Assembly: GCA_000739515.1 (NCBI GenBank)
Contig: DF820459.1
Location: 1,108,485-1,166,954, forward strand
DNA length: 58,470 nt
From: Candidatus Moduliflexus flocculans
Lineage (GTDB): Bacteria; Moduliflexota; Moduliflexia; Moduliflexales; Moduliflexaceae
Direction: 5' to 3'
This document shows positions 17,619 to 26,893 of the stretch, in pieces; the stretch's first letter is position 1; every line of letters starts with the position of its first letter. The translations under genes and the position numbers were made by a program. The notes beneath the pieces are model-generated. The model made no database searches. It saw only the letters and a program-made list of their open reading frames with translations, and was not told the origin of the DNA.

Positions 17619-18644
17619 ATGCCGGTAAAAGCACTGGGAAAAAAATTTACGCTCACCAATGAGAATCTCAGCATCAATGCCAAAATTTTGGACGTCCTTC
17701 GTTCAAAATCCCATGCATATATCTCAGGAGAAGAATTAAGCCGCGAACTAAACATGTCGCGTACCGCGATTTGGAAACATGTAAATTCGCTTCGAGATTT
17801 GGGGTATCGAGTGGAAGCCATCACGTCTGTCGGCTATAAATTGCTCTCTTCTCCCTCATTGTTATTGCCATTAGAAATCAAAAACGGCCTCCATACTCAA
17901 TTTATCGGACGGGATATTCATTGGGAATATGAGGTCAATTCAACCAATACGGTCGCGTTAAAATTAGCGGAAGAGGGCGCTCCGCAAGGCACGGTTGTGG
18001 TCAGTGAAGCGCAGCGGCAGGGACGAGGACGCTTGGGGCGCACCTGGATTTCTCAGGCTGAAAACGGCATCTACCTGTCTGTGATTCTCCGTCCGAGTTT
18101 CGTGCCGATGAAAGCTCCTGTACTCACCTTCATCGCAGCCATTGCTGTCGTCGAAACCTTAGAAACCCTCTTCCACCTGAACGCACAAATCAAATGGCCG
18201 AACGATGTCATGATTCAGGGAAAAAAAGTCGCCGGCATCCTCACGGAACTCCGCGCGGAGATGGAAGGCATTCACTATATGATCCTGGGGATCGGCGTGA
18301 ATGTTAATACAACGCGCTTTCCGAAAGAATTTCAGGATCGCGTCACCTCGTTAAGCCTGGAATTAAAAGAAAAAGTGGGGCGGGTGAAAATCGTGCAGAC
18401 ACTGTTAGAAGCCTTAGAACGGTGGTATCTCGTCGCGTTAAGCCATCGTTCGGACCTGGTGTTTGAACGCTGGAGCGAACTTTCATGCACATTGCATCGC
18501 TGCGTTGAGGTGAATCTTGGCAATGAAATCGTGCAAGGCGTCGCCACGCATCTCGGCGCGTCCGGTTCGTTGTTTGTCAAACTCGATTCCGGCCAGGAGC
18601 GCGAAATTCTTGCCGGAGACGTGACAATGGTCGAGCGCGTCTGA
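17619..18644 (+). CDS. birA: Biotin-protein ligase / biotin repressor BirA
   Basis: Attaches biotin to the carboxyl-carrier protein of carboxylases by way of biotinyl-AMP. Residues about 20-80 form a winged HTH (SGEELSRELNMSRTAIWKHVNSLRDLGY), so it belongs to the bifunctional class that also represses biotin genes. The catalytic domain has the biotinyl-AMP loop QGRGRLGRTW, then the IKWPNDV motif and the KVAGIL lysine. The C-terminal SH3-like domain is present (about 290-341). AAGGTG precedes the start. No biotin synthesis gene is nearby and I did not see a canonical BirA operator. Confidence 0.95.
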   Translation: MPVKALGKKFTLTNENLSINAKILDVLRSKSHAYISGEELSRELNMSRTAIWKHVNSLRDLGYRVEAITSVGYKLLSSPSLLLPLEIKNGLHTQFIGRDIHWEYEVNSTNTVALKLAEEGAPQGTVVVSEAQRQGRGRLGRTWISQAENGIYLSVILRPSFVPMKAPVLTFIAAIAVVETLETLFHLNAQIKWPNDVMIQGKKVAGILTELRAEMEGIHYMILGIGVNVNTTRFPKEFQDRVTSLSLELKEKVGRVKIVQTLLEALERWYLVALSHRSDLVFERWSELSCTLHRCVEVNLGNEIVQGVATHLGASGSLFVKLDSGQEREILAGDVTMVERV

Positions 18645-18645
18645 C

Positions 18646-19338
18646 ATGGAATCATCCGCCTACTGGGAACAGATTGAGCAGTATTTTGTCGCGAAACGCG
18701 GCAGCGCATTGATTTTATCCCCGAAAGATTGGCCGCTGGTATCAGCGTGGGAAGAGCGCGGCGTGCCGCTTGAAGTGGTGTTCGAGGGAATTGACCACGC
18801 CTATCAGCGCTATGAGGAGAAGTCTGCCGCCGGACAGCGCCAGATGAATTGGACGCTGACCTCCTGCCAGCATGATGTCGAGCGTGCCTGGAATACGTGG
18901 CGCGAGCAACATCCCGACGGGCAAGCGGCTGATGAACGCGACGCCTTAGAGAGCGAGCGGCGAAAGATCGGCAGCAAGTTGCAGAGCATTACAGCTCGCC
19001 TGCAAACCTATTCGACTGATGGCCATTATGCCAGCGTTCGCGATGCCATTATCGCCACAATTTCCACGCTTCATTCACTCGCGGCCTCACTTGAGCGCGC
19101 AACTGATGACGCGGCGCTCACTGACGTGAAAACAGCGATTCACCAGGCCGAACAGACCTTGATGACGCATCTGGAATATGCAATTCCTGACACCATGCGA
19201 CAAAATCTGCTGAAGAAAGCCGAAGCCCGGCTTGCGTCTCATAAATCCCAGATGAGCGAGACGATCTATCAAGAAACTCTGCAATTAGCGTTTCTCCAGG
19301 AACTTCACCGTCTCTATCCATTGCCGCCGTTTTTATAA
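18646..19338 (+). CDS. Uncharacterised helical protein co-transcribed with birA
   Basis: I do not recognise this 230-residue protein. It is predominantly charged and helical with no membrane segment or signal peptide. The N-terminal third (YWEQIEQYFVAKRGSALILSPKDW and GVPLEVVFEGIDHAYQRY) is compact and resembles a domain I associate with hypothetical proteins of deltaproteobacteria. The middle and end (about 105-215) look like an extended alpha-helical bundle. The start is one base after the birA stop, so the two are translationally linked. It ends convergently with the kinase gene and overlaps it by 6 nt. Confidence 0.75.
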   Translation: MESSAYWEQIEQYFVAKRGSALILSPKDWPLVSAWEERGVPLEVVFEGIDHAYQRYEEKSAAGQRQMNWTLTSCQHDVERAWNTWREQHPDGQAADERDALESERRKIGSKLQSITARLQTYSTDGHYASVRDAIIATISTLHSLAASLERATDDAALTDVKTAIHQAEQTLMTHLEYAIPDTMRQNLLKKAEARLASHKSQMSETIYQETLQLAFLQELHRLYPLPPFL

Positions 19339-20553
19339 CATCGCGCGCTCTTTCGAAAATTTCGGCGAGGTAAACCTGAACGTCGAACCTTTCCCGACTT
19401 CGCTTTCAACCCAAATCCGTCCGCCGTTGCGCTCCACAAACTCTTTGCAGAGAATCAACCCTAAGCCGGTGCCGCGTTCATTCGCGGTGCCGGTTCGACG
19501 ATATTGTTCATCAATCCGGAAGAGTTTCGGTACATAGTTTTCGCCGATCCCCATTCCCGTATCGCGAATCGCCACCTGAATAAACTGATCCTGCTCAATC
19601 GCGGTAAATTCGATGTTGCCATCCTCGCCAGTAAACTTGATCGCATTCGATAACAAATTACGCAGCACCGTATCCATCATTTTATAATCTACATAGATGA
19701 TCGCCGGGAATGTAATGTCATTTTTAACGGAAATCTTTTTTGAATACGCATTCGCTGCGAGCAGCGCAATATTGCGATCAACAATTTCTTTGAGATTGAT
19801 CGGCTGAGGTTCATGTTCAATCATGCCGCGTTGGATGCGCGACCAGGTCAGCAGATTTTCCAGCAATTCAAACAGATTTTTCGCGGCATCCCGCTGCATC
19901 GAGATCATACGTCGCAAATCATCCTGGCTATACGATTCAAGATTTTCGATGATAATCTGCGGCAATTCTCGCAGCGCGCTGATCGGATTGCGCAAATCAT
20001 GCGCAATAATCGAAAAGAAGAGGTCTTTATCGGCGTTCAACGCGTTTAACTGGACATTTTTTTCGTCTAACTCGGCATTTTTGGTTGCAAGTTCCGTATT
20101 TTTTTTCGCTAAAATATCGGCATACTGTTCTAAATCATCATTTTTTTGCTGCAATTCCTGCTGAAGTTTTCGAATCGTCAAATGGGCTTTCAAACGCGCG
20201 AGCACCTCTTCGTGTTGAAACGGCTTGGTAATATAATCCACGCCCCCCACCGTAAATCCGCGTATTTTGTCCACCGTATCGGTCAACGCTGTCATGAAAA
20301 TCACCGGAATATCTTGCGTCTCTTTGTTCGCCTTCAAACGAAGACAGGTTTCAAACCCATCAATCCCCGGCATCATGACATCCAACAAAATCACGTCGGG
20401 ATGGATGTGTTGCAGTTGTTGAAGCGCCTGTTCGCCATTTGCAGCGATCAATACTTTGTACGAAAGTTCATTCAGATAATCGAGCAAAATATTCAAATTC
20501 GTGATATTATCATCAACAACTAAAATGGTGCTTTTTTCTGTGATTGTGGCCAT
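19333..20553 (-). CDS. REC-histidine kinase (receiver at N-terminus)
   Basis: Cytosolic two-component protein with inverted order. The receiver domain is at about residues 10-125 (ILVVDDN, phospho-Asp in VILLDVMMPGIDGFETC, Lys in YITKPF). A coiled-coil linker rich in EKNxEL repeats follows (135-195), then HisKA with IIAHDLRNPISAL and a HATPase with LLSNAIKFT, DTGMGIG and GTGLGL. The ATG at 20553 has GGGAG 7 nt upstream; the longer ORF start is less likely. It has no sensor domain, so its input is probably phosphotransfer from another kinase. It is the last gene of the minus-strand kinase array. Confidence 0.92.
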   Translation of the reverse strand: MATITEKSTILVVDDNITNLNILLDYLNELSYKVLIAANGEQALQQLQHIHPDVILLDVMMPGIDGFETCLRLKANKETQDIPVIFMTALTDTVDKIRGFTVGGVDYITKPFQHEEVLARLKAHLTIRKLQQELQQKNDDLEQYADILAKKNTELATKNAELDEKNVQLNALNADKDLFFSIIAHDLRNPISALRELPQIIIENLESYSQDDLRRMISMQRDAAKNLFELLENLLTWSRIQRGMIEHEPQPINLKEIVDRNIALLAANAYSKKISVKNDITFPAIIYVDYKMMDTVLRNLLSNAIKFTGEDGNIEFTAIEQDQFIQVAIRDTGMGIGENYVPKLFRIDEQYRRTGTANERGTGLGLILCKEFVERNGGRIWVESEVGKGSTFRFTSPKFSKERAML

Positions 20554-20581
20554 ACGATTCTCCCAACGATAGACGAGACGG

Positions 20582-23572
20582 TTAAGAATGCTCAAGAAAC
20601 GACTGTAAAAACTGCTGAATGCCCTTCATATTTAATTCGGCGGAGAGTCCTTCGAGTTTCTCAATAAACCCGGCATATTTGACGTCAAGTTCCTTCAACG
20701 TTCGCAGCGCGGCACGAACGCCGAAAATATCGCCGATCAGCGCCAATTGAAACAACGCATCTATATGCTCTCTCGGCGGAATAATCAACGGAAGAGGAAC
20801 AATGTTCGCCTCGTATGGCGCGTTTGTCTGGGGTTCTTCGCGCAACAATTCTTCAGACTCCAACGAAGGCTGAAGCGGCGGCAGTTCCACGTCAAACCAG
20901 AAGGTGCTGCCAGAGCCGACTACGCTGCGCACGTGGAGGTGACTCCCCATCATTCGCACTAATCGCAGACTGATAGACAAACCTAATCCCGTTCCTTCCT
21001 GCGCGCGTGCGGCATTTTTTACCTGCTCAAATGGCAGAAATACTCGTTCCAATTGGTCTGAAGAAATCCCGATACCAGTATCTTCGATTTCAAAACGAAT
21101 CATCTGCTTCTTCACGCAGATCACTCGAAAATTGACCACGCCGCGCTCGGTAAATTTCACCGCGTTGCCAAGCAGGTTCAACAACACCTGCCGCAGCCGT
21201 TTTTCATCGCCATAGACCGCGCGCGGAAGATTCGAGTCTTCCGCATATTCGAGCGCGAGCCCTTTTTCATGCGCCCGCAAGCGCATAATTTCCACCAACG
21301 TTCGCAACGACGCCGCGAGCGAGAATTCCTGCGGCTCTAACTCAAGCCTTCCGGCTTCAATCTTCGATAAATCTAACACGTCGCTGATCAAGGTCAACAA
21401 ATGATCGCCGCTGCGCTGAATCACGCTGATGCCTTTGCGTTGTGATGTCGTTAACGTATCATCGCGCAAGAGAATCTGGGCATAGCCTAAGATGCCATTC
21501 AGCGGCGTGCGAAACTCATGACTCATATTGGCGAGAAATTCGCTTTTCGCCCTGTTTGCCGCTTCGGCGGAAACTTTTGCCTGTTCCAAATCGCGTTCAA
21601 CCTTTTTCCGATCCGTAATATCGCGATACGCCGTTAAAAACCAGTAGCGCACCTGATCCCTCAGCAGCGAACTCGACACTAATAATGTTTTGAGCGTTCC
21701 ATCTTTTGCGCGAATGGTCGTCTCGGTTTCGCGCCCTTTTCCTTCGCGCTTGATCAGTTCAATCCCCTGAATAGCCTGCTGACGCGATGCCGCGTCAGGG
21801 TACAGGCTGCCTAAAAAATTGCGGATTGCATTCGCCTCTTGCTTGGAATAGCCGGTAATTTGCTCCATTTTCGTGTTAAAAATTTCAAAATAACCAGTTT
21901 CATCGCTTAACGTCAAGCCTTCTTCGACGGTGTCAATGATCGTTTGCAGCCGACGCGCCGCAAGCTCCATCATCGTTTCAACCTTTTTGCGCTCCGACAT
22001 GTCACGCGCCATGAGTTGCCACACCCATTTCCCGTTATATTCAATCTGATGGCAACTGACTTCGACAGGCATCATAGAACCATCTTTCCTGACGTGCGTT
22101 TGCTCGAACACGACATTCACGGCTTTGCGAGCTTCTTCCAGCATCATTACGCTCAAGGTCGCATCTTTCGGGGCAATAATCGCCTCAAATGGCAGGCTCA
22201 TCAACTCCGCTTTCGCATAGCCGAGCCGTTCCACCGCCGTGTTATTGGCGTCAAGAAAATGCCGCTTTTCCTGATCAATCAGAAAAATACCGTCATTCGC
22301 ATGTTCGAAGAGTTGATGATATTTGGCCTCGCTCTCTTGCAACGCTTGCTCCGCCTGCTTGCGTTCGGTAATATCCAGGGCGTATTCAATCATTTCAGTC
22401 ACATGTCCAGCATGATCGAAAATGGGATAGGCATGCACTTCCACGTTGCGAGGGTGTCCATCTTGATCGCGATGAATATGCTCAACAATACTCGGCTGTT
22501 TCGTCTCTTTCACCATACGTAAAGGGCAGGGATGCTCGGCGGTGTCGCAGGGTGCGCCGAGATGATGCGACAATGCGTAACAGGTTGCCTGTCCGATGCC
22601 GACAGCCTGCGTTGCGGCGGCATTCGCCATCTTGATGCTATAATCGTTCGCATTGATCACATAAAAGGGATGAGTCAGAGAAGAAAGCACGGTCTGCAAA
22701 AATTCGTTCTGTTGGCGCAATTGCTCTTCCGACGCTTGAAGCGAGTCGCGATGCCGCGCCAAATCTCGAAACAGCATCTCATAAGGGCGGCGCAGCGAGG
22801 TTTCGATCAACGCTTTATACATCAGCAGCACGGCCAGTAATTTAATGAAATGCCCGGCAAAATTGGTCACGCCATACACATCAACATATAATGTAAACGC
22901 CATGCTTGCGAGAATATCCACCACAAAAGCGGCTTGCAGCCAGCCAAACACCTGCGGCTCGAATTCAACGCGCCGCCGCCGCAACCAATAAAGCGCCATG
23001 CCAAAGATCCCCATGATCACATATTCGCTGAAAATTTTAAATGGCGTCAATCCTTTGCCTTGTGCGTAACAATCGGGAAACAGGCCGAGCCACACCAGCA
23101 ACAGCGCGCCAGCGGTCACGGCGGCATAAACGGCCAGCAAGCGACGCGGCGCAACCCCTCGTTTCATCATGCGGAGCGCGATCAAAAACGAGAGGCTTTC
23201 GATATAACGAAGCGCGATCCAGAACTGCGTCGGAACATTCGCGTCTAACGCCGGAAAAATGTTCATTCCGTAATATGTCAGAAGATGGCAAAGATGCAGG
23301 ATTGACAAAGAGAGATGCGCAACGCCTAAAAAGAGGGGAAATTGCCGTTCGAGAAATTGCCGGGCGTTCCAGGGAATCATGAACACGCCACACGACACGA
23401 CAGCGGCCACCATTTCGATCATGACATGAAACAAGAGATAATTCCATCGGCTCACGACATAACACACCATCAGCGCCGCCGCGCCGAAGCCCCAGCGCAG
23501 CGCCTTCGCAGCGCCCGATTGCTGGAAATATGTCGTCAATGCCGAGTGTTTCATCGCATCATTACTTTGCAT
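20582..23572 (-). CDS. MASE3 multi-PAS membrane histidine kinase
   Basis: A 996-residue membrane sensor kinase. Residues about 20-270 hold several hydrophobic segments matching the MASE3 sensor domain (NYLLFHVMIEMVAAVV, FIKLLAVLLMYKALIETSLRRPYE). Three PAS domains follow (about 290-405, 412-530, 540-655), then HisKA with ANMSHEFRTPLNGI and a HATPase with NLLGNAVKFTE, DTGIGIS and GTGLGLS. The last 70 residues (from PPREHIDALFQLALIGDIFG) resemble the tail of the next hybrid kinase, where similar HPt-like or partner-binding helices occur. MASE3 ligands are unknown. It overlaps the upstream kinase gene by 11 nt. Confidence 0.93.
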   Translation of the reverse strand: MQSNDAMKHSALTTYFQQSGAAKALRWGFGAAALMVCYVVSRWNYLLFHVMIEMVAAVVSCGVFMIPWNARQFLERQFPLFLGVAHLSLSILHLCHLLTYYGMNIFPALDANVPTQFWIALRYIESLSFLIALRMMKRGVAPRRLLAVYAAVTAGALLLVWLGLFPDCYAQGKGLTPFKIFSEYVIMGIFGMALYWLRRRRVEFEPQVFGWLQAAFVVDILASMAFTLYVDVYGVTNFAGHFIKLLAVLLMYKALIETSLRRPYEMLFRDLARHRDSLQASEEQLRQQNEFLQTVLSSLTHPFYVINANDYSIKMANAAATQAVGIGQATCYALSHHLGAPCDTAEHPCPLRMVKETKQPSIVEHIHRDQDGHPRNVEVHAYPIFDHAGHVTEMIEYALDITERKQAEQALQESEAKYHQLFEHANDGIFLIDQEKRHFLDANNTAVERLGYAKAELMSLPFEAIIAPKDATLSVMMLEEARKAVNVVFEQTHVRKDGSMMPVEVSCHQIEYNGKWVWQLMARDMSERKKVETMMELAARRLQTIIDTVEEGLTLSDETGYFEIFNTKMEQITGYSKQEANAIRNFLGSLYPDAASRQQAIQGIELIKREGKGRETETTIRAKDGTLKTLLVSSSLLRDQVRYWFLTAYRDITDRKKVERDLEQAKVSAEAANRAKSEFLANMSHEFRTPLNGILGYAQILLRDDTLTTSQRKGISVIQRSGDHLLTLISDVLDLSKIEAGRLELEPQEFSLAASLRTLVEIMRLRAHEKGLALEYAEDSNLPRAVYGDEKRLRQVLLNLLGNAVKFTERGVVNFRVICVKKQMIRFEIEDTGIGISSDQLERVFLPFEQVKNAARAQEGTGLGLSISLRLVRMMGSHLHVRSVVGSGSTFWFDVELPPLQPSLESEELLREEPQTNAPYEANIVPLPLIIPPREHIDALFQLALIGDIFGVRAALRTLKELDVKYAGFIEKLEGLSAELNMKGIQQFLQSFLEHS

Positions 23573-25703
23573 ATTGCTCTATATGCGAACGAATGCCAAC
23601 AAGATTAAACCGCGCCGCCATCGCCTCAAGTTGTTTCAGAAAATCGGCGCATTCGGGATGCCGTAATTTCAAGAGGCGAATTTCTTCGCGCGCGCCCAGA
23701 ATATCCCCGATCTGCGTGAATTCATACAGACGGCCCAATTGTTCGCGGGAAGGAATGTCCGATGAAACGGCCTGGCTCGGCAACTCTACGGCCTCAACGT
23801 CTGGCGGTTCATCCTCAAACACCCACGCTGTCGGGAGATATTGTTGCAGCGTTTCCCAGAGCATTTCTTCAATGACCGGCTTGCTGAGAAATTCCTGACA
23901 CCCCGCCATCAGGCTTTGCTGGCGCGTCTCCTCAAATGCGCTGGCCGATAGCGCAATAATCGGCAAGCTCGACAGGGATGGACGCTGTCGAAGCTGGCGC
24001 GTGGTTTCAAGCCCATCCATGTCTGCCATGACAATATCCATGAAGACAAGGTCAGGCATCTGCCGCTCGATCTGCTCACAGGTTTCGCGGCCATTTGCCC
24101 ATTCCACCACCGCCACGCCGCACAACAGCAACATCTCTTTCAACAGGCGGCGATGGTCGGCATAATCATCCACAATGCCGATCACTGGCGTTTTCCCCCG
24201 GCATCCAATGATTCGGCGGACGTGCCGCAGAGGAGCGTTCGAGCGCTCATCAATCGCAGGCAGATCAATTTCGAACCAGAATCGCGTCCCCAGGTTTATC
24301 TGGCTTTGCACGCGCAGCGAATCGCCCATTATTTCTACCAGCCTCCGGCTGATCGCCAATCCTAATCCTGTGCCTTCCTGCCCATGATGCAGCCGCTCGA
24401 ACGGCGCGAACACGAAATCAATCTTTTCCGGCGGAATCCCAACGCCAGTGTCCTCGACGTCAAAGCGAATCCGCCTTCCATCTTCCGCCATTCGCACGCG
24501 CAGCGCGACATGCCCATCAGACGTAAATTTGATCGCATTGCCTAATAAATTGAGCAGCACCTGCCGCAACGCCTTTTCATCGCCATATACAAGGGACGCC
24601 CGCCCGCTTTCGTTTTCATAGATAAAAGAGAGTCCTTTTTGTTCTGCCCGAATCTTGATCATTTCCACCAACGTCAGCAAAGAGCGCGAGAGATGGAAAT
24701 TGGTGGGGGACAATTCGAGTTTCCCGGCTTCGATGCGAGAGAGATCAAGAATATCATTGATCACGGTCAGGAGATGTTCGCCACTTTGTTGAATCACGTC
24801 AAGCCCGTGCTGCTGATAGTCGGTCAGATCGCCGCCGCGTTTTAGCAGTTGCGCATAGCCCAAGATTCCATTAAGCGGCGTGCGGATTTCATGGCTCATG
24901 TGAGCTAAAAACTGCGTTTTGGCGTTGTTCGCCGCTTCAGCCGCTTCTTTGGCGCGTTGCAACGCGAATTCCATTTTTTTTCGTTCGCTGATGTCCCGCA
25001 ACGACGCTAAATACGCGGCCTCGCCGTCCCATTCGATTTCGACCGCTCGCATTTCAACCATAATTTTCGAGCCAGTTGGCTGATGGATTTCCAATTCCGC
25101 AAATTGGTCAGCGTCCCCAATCGGGAGGCCGAACTCTTGCTTGATAAGGTCATCTTTGTGGCGAGAGAACAGGCGTTCTGCCGCAGGATTGGCGAATCGG
25201 ATGCGCGACTGGCGATCAACCACAAGAATTGCGTCGGCATGATACGTAATTACTTTTTGAAAGCGCGCCTCGCTTTGACGCAATTCATCTAATGTGCGCT
25301 GTAGATGAATTTCGACCTCTTTGATCCGCAGCAGCGCCTTGATCCGCGCCACAAGTTCGCGCGGCTGAATCGGCTTGATTAAATAGCCATCCGCGCCTGC
25401 GTCAAGCCCATTGGCTTGATCTTCGGAAGTAATTTGCGTGCCAGACAACATGATCACAAGCGTCCCGCTCATTTCCGGATTTGTTTTGATTTTTCGGCAG
25501 AGATCGAGGCCGCTTCCATCCCCAAGCGCCACGTCAAGAAGCGCCACATCGGGGCGGAACTCAAGCGCTCGCTGCCATCCGTCCGCCACGCCTGACGCAG
25601 ACGCCACCTCATATCCGGCTTGCGTCGCAATGCGGAGATAACCTGCGCGCAAATGCGGCTCATCATCAACAATTAACACTTTTTGCGGAGCGTCCATGTT
25701 CAT
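23562..25703 (-). CDS. Hybrid histidine kinase REC-PAS-HisKA-HATPase-REC
   Basis: A 713-residue cytosolic phosphorelay protein. The order is: receiver (1-125, VLIVDDEPHL, DVALLDVAL, LIKPI), PAS (about 138-250, ADAILVVDRQSRIRFAN), HisKA (AHMSHEIRTPLNGI), HATPase (NLLGNAIKFTS, DTGVGIP, GTGLGLA), a second receiver (about 515-630, GIVDDY, LVFMDIVMADMDG, LSKPV), and a helical tail like that of the MASE3 kinase. Its N-terminal receiver is very similar to that of the KaiA-like protein at 31.4-32.6 kb (both carry PQK-LIIDDE-HL and LPELLARVKALL-like text), which suggests duplication. It overlaps its neighbours by 4 and 11 nt. Confidence 0.93.
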   Translation of the reverse strand: MNMDAPQKVLIVDDEPHLRAGYLRIATQAGYEVASASGVADGWQRALEFRPDVALLDVALGDGSGLDLCRKIKTNPEMSGTLVIMLSGTQITSEDQANGLDAGADGYLIKPIQPRELVARIKALLRIKEVEIHLQRTLDELRQSEARFQKVITYHADAILVVDRQSRIRFANPAAERLFSRHKDDLIKQEFGLPIGDADQFAELEIHQPTGSKIMVEMRAVEIEWDGEAAYLASLRDISERKKMEFALQRAKEAAEAANNAKTQFLAHMSHEIRTPLNGILGYAQLLKRGGDLTDYQQHGLDVIQQSGEHLLTVINDILDLSRIEAGKLELSPTNFHLSRSLLTLVEMIKIRAEQKGLSFIYENESGRASLVYGDEKALRQVLLNLLGNAIKFTSDGHVALRVRMAEDGRRIRFDVEDTGVGIPPEKIDFVFAPFERLHHGQEGTGLGLAISRRLVEIMGDSLRVQSQINLGTRFWFEIDLPAIDERSNAPLRHVRRIIGCRGKTPVIGIVDDYADHRRLLKEMLLLCGVAVVEWANGRETCEQIERQMPDLVFMDIVMADMDGLETTRQLRQRPSLSSLPIIALSASAFEETRQQSLMAGCQEFLSKPVIEEMLWETLQQYLPTAWVFEDEPPDVEAVELPSQAVSSDIPSREQLGRLYEFTQIGDILGAREEIRLLKLRHPECADFLKQLEAMAARFNLVGIRSHIEQYAK

Positions 25704-26890
25704 GCGTGTTCACATCCTTCAGCAGGTAAAGCAATAAAAAATGTCGAACCTGCGCCAACTTGCGTCTTCACCCACAAACGCCCGCGATGCGCCTCAACGA
25801 TTTTGAAGGCAATCGCCAACCCCAATCCTGAGCTTTTTTCGCCTCCCGTCGCTCTCACGGTTGATCGCTCGAATGGGAGAAACAACCGTCCGATGTCCTG
25901 ATCAGGAATACCCGGCCCGTGATCTTGCACGGACAGGATCACCTCAAGCGCTGTTGTTTCGATGCCCATTTCGATGGAACTGCCGGTAGGCGCGTATTTA
26001 ATCGCATTGCCAAGCACATTCTGCACCACCTGCTCGAGTTTGGCGGCATCGCCGATAAGATATCGGCTGCCGGTCGGCGGCGCAAAATCAATTGTTATCT
26101 GTTTTTTGTCCGCCCAAATGCGATGCAACGCCACGACCCGGCGCGTCAGTACGATAAAATCAAGGCACTCGCGATTCAGGCGCAATTTCCCGGATTCGAT
26201 CTGGCTGATGTCTAAAAAATCATCCACTAACGCCACCATAAAATGGCTTGACGAACGAATCACCTCTAAAAATGCGCGATGCTCTTCCCGCGTGATCTCA
26301 TCTAAAAGAAATTCGCTATACATTAAAATTGCGTGCAGCGGATTGCGCAAATCGTGCGCCGCCATGCCTAAAAACCGATTTTTTTGCTCGTTCAGGCGCT
26401 CCAACTCGCTGTTCTTTTTGGCGAGTTCCCGCTGTAAATTGGCTAATTCGTTATTCAGGCGCATCAATTCGTCATAATACGTCTGCTCGCGATAGCGCTG
26501 CTGCTGCAAATATTCGGCGAATTCCTTCGAGCTTTTTCGCAACGCATTCGTTTGTTCGTTGCCGATTTTCATCAATTCTTCGCACAGCCGGGTGGCGTCA
26601 TCCTGGCTGTACGCAGCCACAATCAAGAACTGGTTTTCCTGCGTCAAGCCGAAAAAGGTCAATGTGACCAGTTCTTCGGCCACCATGACATTCATTGACC
26701 AGTCGAACGCGCTTCCCTGCTCCCGGAGTTCCCGCAGAAAACTCAACGCTTTGCCGAGGCTGTCGCGGTCAACCGCAATGCTGAGCGGGACACCCGGCCT
26801 GAACGCGTCCGTTACTCCGAAATCATCGCGGTGCACCTCGCGAATTTTTCCATCGCAATCACACAGCAGAATAATGCCAGGGGTTTGCAT
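25700..26890 (-). CDS. Soluble sensor histidine kinase with PAS-like N-terminus
   Basis: A 396-residue cytosolic kinase. Residues 1-120 form a compact PAS-like domain (IILLCDCDGKIREVHRDDFG) of a type that I associate with kinases encoded beside B12-binding sensor proteins. A coiled coil (125-172) leads to HisKA (AAHDLRNPLHAILMYSEFL) and HATPase (NVLGNAIKYAP, DHGPGIP, SSGLGLA). It starts 3 nt after the B12-binding protein gene and overlaps the next kinase gene by 4 nt. It is therefore the most likely direct partner of the B12 sensor. Confidence 0.9.
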   Translation of the reverse strand: MQTPGIILLCDCDGKIREVHRDDFGVTDAFRPGVPLSIAVDRDSLGKALSFLRELREQGSAFDWSMNVMVAEELVTLTFFGLTQENQFLIVAAYSQDDATRLCEELMKIGNEQTNALRKSSKEFAEYLQQQRYREQTYYDELMRLNNELANLQRELAKKNSELERLNEQKNRFLGMAAHDLRNPLHAILMYSEFLLDEITREEHRAFLEVIRSSSHFMVALVDDFLDISQIESGKLRLNRECLDFIVLTRRVVALHRIWADKKQITIDFAPPTGSRYLIGDAAKLEQVVQNVLGNAIKYAPTGSSIEMGIETTALEVILSVQDHGPGIPDQDIGRLFLPFERSTVRATGGEKSSGLGLAIAFKIVEAHRGRLWVKTQVGAGSTFFIALPAEGCEHA

Positions 26891-26893
26891 CGG

